Part shown: positions 43,780 to 53,526 of the stretch, one piece after another
How positions within the stretch are numbered: the first letter of the stretch is position 1
How the letters are laid out: the number at the start of each line of letters is the position of its first letter
From: Pseudocolwellia sp049933045
GTDB taxonomy: Bacteria > Pseudomonadota > Gammaproteobacteria > Enterobacterales > Alteromonadaceae
Assembly (NCBI RefSeq): GCF_049933045.1
Contig: NZ_CP187926.1
Span: 124,001 to 188,000 of the forward strand
Direction of reading: 5' to 3'
Length of the DNA stretch: 64,000 nucleotides
Made by a program: the position numbers and the translations under genes
Notes under the pieces: model-generated
The model's database searches: none
What the model saw: the letters and a program-made list of their open reading frames with translations, nothing else
What the model was told of the DNA's origin: nothing

Positions 43780-46437
43780 ATGACAAACTTTATTCAAAAA
43801 TTAACACTTTCGGTGTTTTTTATTTGTACCTCACTTTCAGTATTTTCAGCACAGTTACCTAGTAACATCTCGTCAGCACAAATAGAACAATTTAAAAGTT
43901 TAAGTCCAACTCAACAAAAAGCTTTAGCAAGTAGTATGGGCGTTGATCTAAGTTCAATTCAATCTCAAATTAATAAATCTTCATCATCAAATAAAAACGA
44001 ACCTACTGAACTTGAACAATACACACCTCGCGAAACTAATAATGATAAAGCATCTTTCGACATCAAGGATGAGAAAAAGGTAACAGCATTTGGTTATGAT
44101 GTATTTGCTAATGCACCTAGCTCTTTTGCTCCAATAAACGATGTAGCCATTCCAGAAAGTTATATCATCGGTACCGGCGATACACTTAATATCAAAGTAT
44201 TCGGTAAAGAAAATGATGAATACGAAATGCCTGTTTCAAGAGAAGGCAAAGTTATAATTCCAAGGTTAGGTGCTTACAATGTTTCAGGTATGACTTTTTC
44301 TGAAGCTAAAGCTTATTTAAGAAACGAAATTCAGAAGAAAGTGATAGGTGTTGAAGTAGTAATTACTCTAAGTGAATTACGCTCTATCCGTGTTTTTGTA
44401 TTAGGTGAAGCATTCAAACCAGGTAATTATCTTTTAAACTCTTTATCGACAGTCACTCATGCTATTTTTACAGCGGGTGGGATTAGCGATATTGGCTCTT
44501 TACGTAATATTCAAGTAAAGCGTGCCGGCAAACTTGTACAAACAGTCGATTTATACGACTTATTAATTAAAGGTGACTCTTCTAAAGACATTATGCTTAA
44601 ATCAGGCGATGTGGTTTTTGTTGCGTCAGTAGGAAGTAGAGTTACAGTTGAAGGCGAGGTGAAAAGGCCTGCTATCTACGAACTGACTTCAAATGAAACG
44701 ATTGGAGAAGTCTTATCTATGGCTGGGGGCTTGTTACCTTCAGCTTATGCTTCATCTACAATTATTGAGCGTTACAATGAAAAAAGTTTACGCTCAATTA
44801 TCAATGTCGATTTATCGTCAAGCTCAGAGAAAAGCAAAAACGTTAAAGCAGGCGATGTAATTCGTATTATGAAAAGCTCTGAAACATTCCAACAATCAAT
44901 ATCAATAATAGGTGCTGTCTCTCGACCTGGTATTTATCAGTGGAAAAGTAATCAAAGAATTTCAGACTTAATACCTAGCGTCCAAGCTGATTTATTAGAG
45001 GATGCTGACTTAACTTATAGTTTAGTTATCAGACAGTCTGGCTTAGGTAGAGATATTGAGGTTCATCAATTTAGTTTAAAAAAGGCGCTTGCTAATTACA
45101 ACTCTGAAGATAACTTGATACTTAAGCCTCTTGATAAGCTCCTTGTTTTTTCAAATCAAGATGTCGTTACTAATAAAGTTAATACATTAAGTAGTTTAGT
45201 TATGACAGAAGATGAACTTCTTAACGAAGAGAGATCTAAAGCTAAAGAAAGGTTTAGTGATAAAGAATTTTGGTTAGAGTTTGGTGAACAACAGTTTGAC
45301 GATGAATATGATCCTTTAAACGAAAAAAGTGAATTAGATGAGCTTAAACCGAGAGAACTTAGCTTTTTCTCTAGACAGCGTCTATTATTACCTGTTATCC
45401 GCAACCTAACGCAACAAGCTGCATCTAATAATTCTGTTCAAATAGTGGATGTCGCTGGCGCAGTAAAATATCCAGGTTCTTATCCTTTACCCGTAAATGG
45501 TCATATTAAAGATCTAATCGCGGCAGCTGGTGGTTTATCAGAATCAGCGTTTTTAGGTAATGCTGAATTATCACGAAATGATTTAACTCATAATGAAGTA
45601 AGAAAAGAATTAATTGCTATTAACTTAAAAGATGCTCTTAGTAGCACTACAGACAATATATTACTAAAAAGTAGAGACAGATTAAACGTTAACAAAATAC
45701 CTTATTGGCAAGAAGAGCAAGTTGTTAGCCTTAATGGAGAGTTTAGGTTTCCAGGTAAGTATATTGTTCGCAGAGGTGAAACCTTATCACAGCTTATTGA
45801 TCGAGCTGGTGGGTTAACTGATTATGCAGATCTTAATGCAACCTTGTTTACGAGAGAAAGCTTAAAACGGCTAGAAAGTAAAAATATATTAGATGTTACT
45901 GAAGAACTAAGACGTGAAATAGCAACTAAAACATTATCTCAACGTAGTGGTGGCACTATTGATTATGAGCAAGTTAATGATTTATTGAATGATTTAATTA
46001 AAGTTAAACCTATAGGTCGCCTAGTTATCAACCTTCCTAGTTTATTGTCTGGAAAAAGTAACAATATAACCATGGAAAATGGTGATAGTATTTTTGTTGC
46101 TAGTAAACGAAATACGATAAATGTTGTTGGCCAAGTACAAGTAGCAGGCTCACATTTATATGAAAATAACTTAACACATAATGATTATATTAAGCTCAGC
46201 GGTGGTCTTAAAATTCAAGCGGATGAAGACCGTGTTTATGTCATTAAAGCTAATGGAGCAGTGCATATACCTGAGAGCAGTAACTGGTTCGCTTCAAATA
46301 ATAATGAAATAAAGCCTGGTGATACTGTTGTTGTACCATTAGATACTTACTTTATGGAAGATATAACTTTGTGGCAAACTGTTACTCAAATTATATATCA
46401 ATCGGCAATTGCCGTTGCAGCAATAACTGGACTATAA
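43780..46437 (+). CDS. Wza-like polysaccharide export protein with multiple SLBB domains
   Basis: 885 residues. Signal peptide (about 1-24; LTLSVFFICTSLSVFSA). After a Gln/Ser-rich spacer comes the Poly_export domain (IPESYIIGTGDTLNIKVFGKENDEYEMPVSREGKVIIPRLGAYNVSG). At least five SLBB-type repeats follow (for example IRVFVLGEAFKPGNYLL, VTVEGEVKRPAIYEL, ISIIGAVSRPGIYQW, VDVAGAVKYPGSYPL, VSLNGEFRFPGKYIV). It is much longer than E. coli Wza (about 380) and resembles the OtnA/WbfF type of Vibrio. No lipobox is seen, unlike Wza. Likely role: outer-membrane export of a capsule or O-antigen-like polymer. Confidence 0.88.
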   Translation: MTNFIQKLTLSVFFICTSLSVFSAQLPSNISSAQIEQFKSLSPTQQKALASSMGVDLSSIQSQINKSSSSNKNEPTELEQYTPRETNNDKASFDIKDEKKVTAFGYDVFANAPSSFAPINDVAIPESYIIGTGDTLNIKVFGKENDEYEMPVSREGKVIIPRLGAYNVSGMTFSEAKAYLRNEIQKKVIGVEVVITLSELRSIRVFVLGEAFKPGNYLLNSLSTVTHAIFTAGGISDIGSLRNIQVKRAGKLVQTVDLYDLLIKGDSSKDIMLKSGDVVFVASVGSRVTVEGEVKRPAIYELTSNETIGEVLSMAGGLLPSAYASSTIIERYNEKSLRSIINVDLSSSSEKSKNVKAGDVIRIMKSSETFQQSISIIGAVSRPGIYQWKSNQRISDLIPSVQADLLEDADLTYSLVIRQSGLGRDIEVHQFSLKKALANYNSEDNLILKPLDKLLVFSNQDVVTNKVNTLSSLVMTEDELLNEERSKAKERFSDKEFWLEFGEQQFDDEYDPLNEKSELDELKPRELSFFSRQRLLLPVIRNLTQQAASNNSVQIVDVAGAVKYPGSYPLPVNGHIKDLIAAAGGLSESAFLGNAELSRNDLTHNEVRKELIAINLKDALSSTTDNILLKSRDRLNVNKIPYWQEEQVVSLNGEFRFPGKYIVRRGETLSQLIDRAGGLTDYADLNATLFTRESLKRLESKNILDVTEELRREIATKTLSQRSGGTIDYEQVNDLLNDLIKVKPIGRLVINLPSLLSGKSNNITMENGDSIFVASKRNTINVVGQVQVAGSHLYENNLTHNDYIKLSGGLKIQADEDRVYVIKANGAVHIPESSNWFASNNNEIKPGDTVVVPLDTYFMEDITLWQTVTQIIYQSAIAVAAITGL

Positions 46438-46454
46438 TATTTAGGTAAAATTAT

Positions 46455-46488
46455 ATGAGTAAAGCTATATGGTTATAGCTTTACTCAT
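46455..46488. repeat. Perfect 15-bp hairpin after the SLBB export gene
   Basis: ATGAGTAAAGCTATA (46455-46469) and TATAGCTTTACTCAT (46474-46488) pair perfectly around a 4-base loop, 17 bases after the stop codon. There is no T-run on either strand, so it may be a processing or stabilising hairpin, or a rho-associated end. Confidence 0.65.
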
Positions 46489-46577
46489 CTAGCAATGTAT
46501 TGTTTACATAGATGTTATATTTAATCGTAAACAGCTTTAGAGTGATTTATTTTAATAAATTAACCTTGAAGCTGAGC

Positions 46578-46605
46578 TTAGGTAACAAAAGTATTTGTTA
46601 CCTAA
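46578..46605. repeat. Perfect 12-bp hairpin just upstream of the wecA-like gene
   Basis: TTAGGTAACAAA (46578-46589) and TTTGTTACCTAA (46594-46605) pair perfectly around a 4-base loop. It ends 15 bases before ATG 46621 and takes up the place of a Shine-Dalgarno sequence, so it could affect translation of the gene that follows. Confidence 0.6.
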
Positions 46606-46620
46606 AAACTATAAATTTAA

Positions 46621-47691
46621 ATGGTATTTCGAATGATTTTCTTGCTTCCTGCATTGTGTGTTGCTTTTTTAGCTTCTATTTTTACAATAAAAGTATTACT
46701 TCCTTTAGCACCACAAATTGGATTGATTGACTACCCTACCGATAGAAAAAATCATAATGGTGCAATTCCTCTTATTGGAGGGATTTCAATATTTACAGGC
46801 GTATTAATTGCCTCTACATTATTTATTCAGCAAAGCCAATTATTAAATTTATATTTAATCTCTTCAGCTATCTTAGTGTTTATTGGTACTTTGGATGATA
46901 TTTATGATTTAAGAGTTGCTCCACGGATGCTAGCACAAGCACTTATAGCCAGTATTATGGTGTTTGGCGGTGGAATATATATTAGCGACTTTGGTAATGT
47001 TTTTGCTTTAGGTAATGTAGATATAGGTCCTTTTGGTATTATTTTTACTATGTTAGCTGCAATTGCTGCTATTAATGCTTTTAACATGATTGATGGTATA
47101 GATGGGTTAGCAGGTTCTATGAGTATTATTACGGTATTATCTATAGCAATTCTCACACTACTTGCAGGTGGCGAAAGAGACATACTACTACCTTTAATCT
47201 TAGTGGTCGCTACCATACCTTATTTGTTTTATAACGTTAAACGACAAAAAACTAAAGGTAAAAAGATTTTCATGGGCGATGCAGGAAGTATGTTCATGGG
47301 CTTAACGGTTATATGGTTATTAACCATTGGTTCACAAGACAACGAATTACAAACAGCTGCTTTTAGGCCTGTAACGGCATTATGGATAATAGCTGTGCCA
47401 CTTATTGATATGCTTGCGATTATGTTACGTAGAATTAAAAAAGGTGTATCACCATTTCAAGCAGATAACGGCCATTTACATCATATTTGTATGCGACTTG
47501 GCTTAACGTCGAGACAAGCATTATTAGCTATAAGTTTGCTTGCTATTGTTTTTTCTAGTGTGGGTATATTAGGTGAGCTATTAGAAATACCTGAGTCGAT
47601 TATGCTTTTATTATTCATTGCATTATTTGTTGTGTATTCATTTGGCTTACAACATGCGTGGAAATTTACTAAAGTCTTAAAAGCTGATTAA
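46621..47691 (+). CDS. wecA: WecA-like UDP-sugar:undecaprenyl-phosphate sugar-1-phosphate transferase
   Basis: 356 residues with about eleven membrane segments. Family motifs: TDRKNHNGAIPLIGG, LDDIYDLRVAPR, NAFNMIDGIDGLAGS, FMGDAGSMFMGL and DNGHLHHICMRLGL. Such enzymes place the first sugar phosphate (GlcNAc-1-P in WecA) on undecaprenyl phosphate in the inner membrane, starting O-antigen or capsule repeats. Here it would initiate the repeat made by the minus-strand cluster. No Shine-Dalgarno site is seen before ATG 46621; ATG 46633 is an alternative. The exact sugar is not provable by eye. Confidence 0.9.
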   Translation: MVFRMIFLLPALCVAFLASIFTIKVLLPLAPQIGLIDYPTDRKNHNGAIPLIGGISIFTGVLIASTLFIQQSQLLNLYLISSAILVFIGTLDDIYDLRVAPRMLAQALIASIMVFGGGIYISDFGNVFALGNVDIGPFGIIFTMLAAIAAINAFNMIDGIDGLAGSMSIITVLSIAILTLLAGGERDILLPLILVVATIPYLFYNVKRQKTKGKKIFMGDAGSMFMGLTVIWLLTIGSQDNELQTAAFRPVTALWIIAVPLIDMLAIMLRRIKKGVSPFQADNGHLHHICMRLGLTSRQALLAISLLAIVFSSVGILGELLEIPESIMLLLFIALFVVYSFGLQHAWKFTKVLKAD

Positions 47692-47770
47692 ATTAAGCTA
47701 GGCTAAGATATGATATGTAGAGTAAATTGAATTTATTAAGAAGTAGATAAAAACGAACAAAAAAACAGAC

Positions 47771-47811
47771 AAAAAAATAGCAAATATACTTAATATATTC
47801 GCTATTTTTTT
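47771..47811. terminator. Bidirectional terminator between the wecA-like gene and rfbD
   Basis: Arms AAAAAAATAGCAAATATA (47771-47788) and its complement at 47794-47811 have one mismatch and a 5-base loop. T-runs lie at the end on both strands. It serves the two convergent transcription units. Confidence 0.88.
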
Positions 47812-47850
47812 TTGCTTACTAATTAAGTAAAACTAAATAGCTACTCTGCT

Positions 47851-48711
47851 TTATTTATTATATTCATCCATAAAGTTACTTAGCTGTTCTTGCCAATCTG
47901 TTGAAGCTAGTATCTTTTGCGAACTTATACAATCTAAAACACTGTACTTAGGCCTTTTAGCTGGAGTAGGGTACGACGAGCTTGGTATACCTTTAATAGG
48001 GATTCTCTTGGATAACAAGCCTTGTTTTAATCCTTCCTCTTGAATAGCCAAAGCAAAGTCATACCAGTTAGTACTTCCCGAATCGCACCAATGATAGATC
48101 AAATCAGCTTTAGGTTGAGCTATTAAAGCCCAAATAAACTTTGCTAAGCCTTTGGCAGATGTAGGTGAGCCAATCTGATCATCAACTATGCCTAATTCTT
48201 CTTTTTCTTCCATTAACTTAAGCATGGTTTTAACAAAGTTATTACCAAAAGTAGAATATAGCCAAGAAGTTCGGATAATACTTGAATTTTCTGGGTACTT
48301 ATCAGTAATAGTTAATTCACCTGCACGTTTAGAAGCTCCATATACGCTTGTAGGTGATGTAATATCATCAATCTTATACGGTGTTGTGTTTTCACCGTTA
48401 AAGACGAAATCTGTTGATACATGCACTAATTTGGCAGAATACTTCTTGGCTACTGCAACTAAGTTTTCTACCGCAATATGATTGATGGCATAAGCAGCTT
48501 CAATATCTGATTCTGCTTTATCTACGGCAGTATAAGCAGATGAATTAATAATCACAGCAGGCTGGTAATCACTAACCATTTTATCGAGTGCTATTAGATC
48601 ACTAATATCTACATCATTACGTCCTAAAGTTAATACTTCATAGTGTTGTGGCTTTTCAACAAGCAATTCATTTGCAAGCTGTCCACTTTTTCCGATAATA
48701 AGAATTTTCAC
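47851..48711 (-). CDS. rfbD: dTDP-4-dehydrorhamnose reductase RfbD (RmlD)
   Basis: 286 residues. N-terminal NADPH-binding motif (ILIIGKSGQLANEL) and active-site segment YGASKRAGE. HVSTDFVFNG is typical of the family. It catalyses the last step to dTDP-L-rhamnose. It is the final gene of the minus-strand polysaccharide cluster, separated from rfbB by a terminator-like hairpin. Confidence 0.95.
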   Translation of the reverse strand: MKILIIGKSGQLANELLVEKPQHYEVLTLGRNDVDISDLIALDKMVSDYQPAVIINSSAYTAVDKAESDIEAAYAINHIAVENLVAVAKKYSAKLVHVSTDFVFNGENTTPYKIDDITSPTSVYGASKRAGELTITDKYPENSSIIRTSWLYSTFGNNFVKTMLKLMEEKEELGIVDDQIGSPTSAKGLAKFIWALIAQPKADLIYHWCDSGSTNWYDFALAIQEEGLKQGLLSKRIPIKGIPSSSYPTPAKRPKYSVLDCISSQKILASTDWQEQLSNFMDEYNK

Positions 48712-48747
48712 TGAATTACCATTTAATTGTTTAACAAAAGTTAAAAT

Positions 48748-48773
48748 AAAGCCGTAGTGTTAACTACGGCTTT
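48748..48773 (-). terminator. Terminator-like hairpin between rfbB and rfbD
   Basis: AAAGCCGTAGT (48748-48758) and ACTACGGCTTT (48763-48773) form a perfect 11-bp stem with a 4-base loop, followed on the minus strand by a T-rich tract. It lies within the rfb run and would lower expression of rfbD. Confidence 0.75.
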
Positions 48774-48801
48774 GGGAGCTTAAATATAAGCTAACAAAAA
48801 A

Positions 48802-49863
48802 TTAGTTACCTAACCGCTCACGCTGGTACGAACCGTCTTGAACATGTTGACACCATTCTGTCGAAGTTAAATACCATTCAATCGTTTTTTTAATACCAGA
48901 CTCAAAGGTCTCTTCAGGATGCCAGCCTAGCTCTTTGTTGATTTTAGATGCATCAATAGCGTAACGTACATCATGTCCAGGTCTATCTTTTACAAAAGTA
49001 ACGAGATCATTAAAGTCTGAAATTCCAACAGGTTTATCTGCAATAAGTTCATTTAAATGGTTACAAATAGTTGTTACTACTTCAATATTCTGCTTTTCAT
49101 TAAAGCCACCAATATTATAGGTTTCACCAATAGTACCTTCAGAAACTACTTTATAAAGAGCGCGCGCATGATCTTCAACATACAACCAATCTCTTACTTG
49201 TTTACCATCACCATAAACAGGTAAAGACTTGCCTTCAAGAGCGTTTAAAATAATAAGAGGTATTAACTTTTCAGGAAAATGGTAAGGACCATAGTTATTC
49301 GAACAATTAGTTACAACAACAGGCAACCCATAGGTTCTATACCAAGCGCGTACTAAATGATCTGATGCGGCTTTAGATGCAGAATAAGGTGAACTTGGTT
49401 CATAAGGGGTTTCTTCTGTAAATAATCCTGTTTCACCTAAATCGCCATATACTTCATCGGTAGAAATATGATGAAATCTGAATATTGATTGTTTATCTGT
49501 ATCTAACGATAAAAAGTAGTTTCTTGCCGCTTCTAATAGTTCGTAAGTACCTGTGATATTTGTGTGAATAAATTCACCAGGACCATCAATAGAACGATCA
49601 ACATGGCTTTCAGCAGCAAGATGCATAATATAATCAGGTTGATGTTTTTTAAATACATCATCTAATATTTTACGATCACAAATATCACCTTGAACAAAAG
49701 TGTAACGATCACTTGAATCTACTGAGGCTAACGATTCTAAATTTCCAGCATAGGTTAACTTGTCAAAATTAATAACATTATGTTCGGTTTCGTTTATTAA
49801 ATAGCGTACTAAGGCAGAACCGATAAAACCAGCCCCACCTGTTACAAAAATTGTTTTTTTCAT
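48802..49863 (-). CDS. rfbB: dTDP-glucose 4,6-dehydratase RfbB (RmlB)
   Basis: 353 residues. NAD-binding TGGAGFIGSALVRYL, HLAAESHVDRSIDGP, STDEVYGDLG and the catalytic YSASKAASDHLVRAW are all present. Second step of dTDP-L-rhamnose synthesis. Follows rfbC by 44 bases. Confidence 0.97.
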   Translation of the reverse strand: MKKTIFVTGGAGFIGSALVRYLINETEHNVINFDKLTYAGNLESLASVDSSDRYTFVQGDICDRKILDDVFKKHQPDYIMHLAAESHVDRSIDGPGEFIHTNITGTYELLEAARNYFLSLDTDKQSIFRFHHISTDEVYGDLGETGLFTEETPYEPSSPYSASKAASDHLVRAWYRTYGLPVVVTNCSNNYGPYHFPEKLIPLIILNALEGKSLPVYGDGKQVRDWLYVEDHARALYKVVSEGTIGETYNIGGFNEKQNIEVVTTICNHLNELIADKPVGISDFNDLVTFVKDRPGHDVRYAIDASKINKELGWHPEETFESGIKKTIEWYLTSTEWCQHVQDGSYQRERLGN

Positions 49864-49907
49864 AGTTATATTTAACTCTATATAAATTCTTAAAAGGGGA
49901 GAGGTGA

Positions 49908-50456
49908 TTAATCAAACGTAGGTGCATCATCAAATAACAGCCCGTTCTCATCTTTGGCAGACAGCGAAGGTATACTATTTGCTAAAATAGGCCAATTAAT
50001 ATTTAGCTTAGGATCATCCCACTTAATTGAAACTTCATGTTGAGGCGAATAATAATCAGTACATTTATAAACAAACTCAGCAGAATCAGTTGTTACATAG
50101 AAGCCATGAGCAAAGCCTGCAGGTACCCATAATTGACGTTTATTTTCAGCAGAAAGCAACACACCAAACCATTGGCCAAAACTTGGACTACTTTTACGCA
50201 TATCAATTGCTACATCATAAACCTCACCCGATGTTACTCGTACTAACTTGCCTTGAGTTTGTTCAAGTTGGTAATGCATACCACGCAAGATACCCTGTGA
50301 GGACTTACTATGATTGTCTTGTATAAAAACAACATCAGCAACATTTTCTCTAAACCAATCGTCGCGAAAGGTTTCAAGAAAAAATCCACGTTCGTCACCA
50401 AATACTTTAGGTTCTATAATCTTTACATCTAGGATACTCGTATCAACAACTTTCAT
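49908..50456 (-). CDS. rfbC: dTDP-4-dehydrorhamnose 3,5-epimerase RfbC (RmlC)
   Basis: 182 residues. Cupin-type epimerase with GDERGFFLETFR, FIQDNHSKSSQGILRGMHYQ (active-site His), and WVPAGFAHGFYV. Third enzyme of dTDP-rhamnose synthesis. Start ATG and the rfbA stop share one base. Confidence 0.97.
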   Translation of the reverse strand: MKVVDTSILDVKIIEPKVFGDERGFFLETFRDDWFRENVADVVFIQDNHSKSSQGILRGMHYQLEQTQGKLVRVTSGEVYDVAIDMRKSSPSFGQWFGVLLSAENKRQLWVPAGFAHGFYVTTDSAEFVYKCTDYYSPQHEVSIKWDDPKLNINWPILANSIPSLSAKDENGLLFDDAPTFD

Positions 50457-51334
50457 TAAAATACTCGCTCATTAATCAGCTTTAATAAATATTCGCCATA
50501 GCCACTCTTACGAAGTGGTTCAGCAATAGTGATTAACTTTTCTTTACTCAACCAACCGTTTCTATAGGCAACTTCTTCAGGGCAGTTAACTTTTAGGCCT
50601 TGGCGTTTTTCTATAGTAGAAATAAAGTTAGCAGCAGCGAGTAAATCATCATGAGTACCTGTATCTAACCAAGCGGTACCGCGGCCCATAATTTCAACTT
50701 TCAATTCACCAGCCTTTAAATACTGCTCAATAACATCAGTAATCTCTAACTCACCACGAGCGGAAGGTTTAACATTTTTAGCAAATTCAACAACGCGTTT
50801 ATCAAAAAAATACAGACCAGGAACTGCGTAATTTGATTTAGGCTCTAAAGGCTTTTCTTCAACAGAAATAGCCGTGCCACTTTCATCAAACTCTACTACT
50901 CCATACGAACGAGGATTAGATACATGATAACCAAAAACAGTGCCACCGACTTCTTGAGCATTTGCATTTTGTAGTGATTTAGTTAAATCATGACCGTAGA
51001 ACATGTTATCACCAAGTACAAGTGCAGCAGCAGAACCGTCAAGAAACTCTTCAGCTAATATAAATGCTTGTGCTAAGCCATCCGGACTAGGCTGGATTTT
51101 ATAAGAGATAGAAACTCCGAAGTTACTACCATCACCTAATAAATCTTCAAAACGATGAGTTTCTTCAGGCGTAGATATAATTAATATATCTTGAATGCCT
51201 GCTTGCATTAATGTCGCAAGAGGGTAGTAAACCATAGGTTTATCATAAACAGGCATAAGCTGTTTGCTTACAACTTTGGTAAGAGGGTAAAGGCGAGTGC
51301 CACTTCCTCCTGCTAAAATAATTCCTTTATGCAT
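50456..51334 (-). CDS. rfbA: Glucose-1-phosphate thymidylyltransferase RfbA (RmlA)
   Basis: 292 residues. Nucleotide-binding GGSGTRLYPLTKVVSKQLMPVYDKPMVYYPL, LGDNMFYGHDL, and VEEKPLEPKSNYAVPGLYFFD. First step of dTDP-L-rhamnose synthesis. The four rfb genes show that the repeat unit probably contains rhamnose or another dTDP-sugar. Confidence 0.97.
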   Translation of the reverse strand: MHKGIILAGGSGTRLYPLTKVVSKQLMPVYDKPMVYYPLATLMQAGIQDILIISTPEETHRFEDLLGDGSNFGVSISYKIQPSPDGLAQAFILAEEFLDGSAAALVLGDNMFYGHDLTKSLQNANAQEVGGTVFGYHVSNPRSYGVVEFDESGTAISVEEKPLEPKSNYAVPGLYFFDKRVVEFAKNVKPSARGELEITDVIEQYLKAGELKVEIMGRGTAWLDTGTHDDLLAAANFISTIEKRQGLKVNCPEEVAYRNGWLSKEKLITIAEPLRKSGYGEYLLKLINERVF

Positions 51335-51457
51335 CTTAGTACCTTATATGGTTCTACTTTAAATGTAATCAAACGCTAATGATTTATTATTTCATGAATC
51401 AGTCTATTAATAAATTAATCTTAAAGAAGACAGCGTTTGAATTTTATTCAAAGTTTC

Positions 51458-52201
51458 TTACTTAAAAATAAATTGAGGAATTTTAGATATATTTTTAATA
51501 ATGAACGCTTTAAAAACAGGAACTTTATTTGATTTTAACGCTTTTATATCTTCTAACGATTTTTGATAAATATTCTTCAGACTTCTATTACTCGCACCAC
51601 CGACTCTCATTTTAATTAACACTTCTGGTAAATAAGATACTTGAACTTTATTTACCCACAAATACCGTAATAATGAGTCGTAATCGGCCGCAATTTTGTA
51701 ATCAAGATTAAAACTTCCATATTTCTTGTATAAAGAAGTTCGCATATAAAATGTTGGATGTGGAGGCATCCAACCATTATTGATTTTAGATATATTAAAT
51801 ACTCCGCTTTTCCATAGCCTAACCACTTTATTTGTATCTGATTTTTGAACATATTCGAGATCAGCATATATTGCATCTGAATCATTTTCAAACGCAGATA
51901 CCAAATTGGAAATAGAGTTTTCTGATGCAAATAAATCATCAGAATGTAAAAAACCCACAATATCACCTGTAGCTACAGCTAACCCTTTGTTGAGTGCATC
52001 GTAGATACCTTTATCTTTTTCAATAATAAAAGTACTCACTTTAGTACAATTTTTCTGAATTAATTCAATCGTGTCATCAGATGAGTTACCATCAACAATA
52101 ATATATTCGATGCTCTCATATGATTGAGACTCTATAGACTTTATCGTGTCTAATATAGTAGAGGCACTATTATATGTTGCTGTAATTATACTAACTTTCA
52201 T
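51458..52201 (-). CDS. Family 2 glycosyltransferase
   Basis: 247 residues. GT-A fold with KVSIITATYNSASTILDTIKSIESQSYESIEYIIVDGNSSDDT and the metal-binding FLHSDD. WMPPHPTFYMR is often seen in O-antigen transferases of this type. It adds one sugar to the lipid-linked repeat; donor and acceptor cannot be told. Codon use is strongly AT-rich, like the rest of the cluster core. It ends the AT-rich set before the rfb genes. Confidence 0.88.
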   Translation of the reverse strand: MKVSIITATYNSASTILDTIKSIESQSYESIEYIIVDGNSSDDTIELIQKNCTKVSTFIIEKDKGIYDALNKGLAVATGDIVGFLHSDDLFASENSISNLVSAFENDSDAIYADLEYVQKSDTNKVVRLWKSGVFNISKINNGWMPPHPTFYMRTSLYKKYGSFNLDYKIAADYDSLLRYLWVNKVQVSYLPEVLIKMRVGGASNRSLKNIYQKSLEDIKALKSNKVPVFKAFIIKNISKIPQFIFK

Positions 52202-52447
52202 TAAAATACCAGTTTGTATGAGGGATTACTTCATCACTTATTAATAATTCATAAAGTTCAAATTTTTAGTAGTGTTTATGTTATAAAGTTATCGGACAGT
52301 GAACTAAATCTATATTAAAAACTTAGACATAAATTTAAGTCTTTCTAGATCAATATGTAAATTATAACATTAAGGGCTAGTCTAACGAAATGGATAAGCC
52401 CTCATAAGAATTATTAAATAATAAATTTTTATAATAAACAGTTGTAT

Positions 52448-53521
52448 TTATATCTTTTCAAATCGATCTAATATGATACGTTTTAATTTCTTCTGTGAAT
52501 ATTGTTCCCAAAAAATGTTGAATGAAGTTTTACGTAGCTTATGATATTCATCATAGGTTAAGTTTTGTAACCATTTTATTTTTTCTTTTAATGCATCATC
52601 AGAGAGTTCTTTTACTAAGCCAGGGTAGTTAATTCCTAAATAATCACTAATAAACCCGACGTTAAAACAAATTACAGGGGTTCCTTGAGCTAAACTCTCA
52701 AGAATTACTAGAGGCATTCCTTCATTCAAAGATGGTAAAACTAATGCATAAGCTGAATTTAATTTTTTTTCTTTATTTTGATTTTCGATTACACCTCCAA
52801 AATCACAAATAGTCTTACGATCTATATTTAATAATTCATCCATATATTCATCACTTGATTTAGCGCCATTGAACTTAACTTTTATAAAGTTAGAGTTATT
52901 AACAATCCTGACAAGTGAATGTATTCTTTTTGATGGGATATAATTACAGAGGCAATATAGATAAGGAGCATCATCATTAACTTGTCTATAAACATCAATA
53001 CTCTCTTTAGGTGTTAAGATTTTAACACTATTATGGATGACAATGATTTTATCTTTATGAATCAACCCACTCTGAATCAACTCTGTTGATGATATTTCTG
53101 AAAGTACTATAATTGCTGTAATATGCTTAAATGCTTTTTTAAGAAGTTCTTTATGTTTTTTTTCTTTTATAAACTCTAAATAATCGCCTCTATGTAAATG
53201 TGTTATCACTTTCGTTTTGGGTGATATAAATCTGATGAGGTAAATTGAAAATATTGTTTTCCGTAAACCCAAGTATGACATTGGTAAGTTTAAATAATAG
53301 ATATTTGGCTTTTTGAAGCTAAAGTATATTAGTTTTAATATAGATATAAATAATGAAAATAGCTTTAGAGGAGTGCTCTTAAAGCTAGCATTATCTTTAA
53401 CTTTATATAAATCAAACTCTTCAGATAATGTAGATAATATTAGTTCATTACTTAAACTAATCCCATGGTAAACGTCAGGGGGGAGTTCCCCCCAAAAAAG
53501 CAGTTTTTTATTACGACTCAT
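52448..53521 (-). CDS. Family 4 (GT-B) glycosyltransferase
   Basis: 357 residues. C-terminal donor domain with YALVLPSLNEGMPLVILESLAQGTPVICFNVGFISDYL, the E-x7-E type motif of retaining GT4 enzymes. N-terminal part is more variable, with THLHRGDYLEFI. Likely a sugar transferase for the O-repeat. It starts 5 bases after the GT14-like gene. The downstream 246 bases (52202-52447) hold nothing I recognise. Confidence 0.85.
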   Translation of the reverse strand: MSRNKKLLFWGELPPDVYHGISLSNELILSTLSEEFDLYKVKDNASFKSTPLKLFSLFISILKLIYFSFKKPNIYYLNLPMSYLGLRKTIFSIYLIRFISPKTKVITHLHRGDYLEFIKEKKHKELLKKAFKHITAIIVLSEISSTELIQSGLIHKDKIIVIHNSVKILTPKESIDVYRQVNDDAPYLYCLCNYIPSKRIHSLVRIVNNSNFIKVKFNGAKSSDEYMDELLNIDRKTICDFGGVIENQNKEKKLNSAYALVLPSLNEGMPLVILESLAQGTPVICFNVGFISDYLGINYPGLVKELSDDALKEKIKWLQNLTYDEYHKLRKTSFNIFWEQYSQKKLKRIILDRFEKI

Positions 53522-53526
53522 ATCTC

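Noticed and set aside
43718..46605. The three hairpins as rho-independent terminators
   Set aside because: None is followed by a T-run on either strand, and two lie upstream of start codons.
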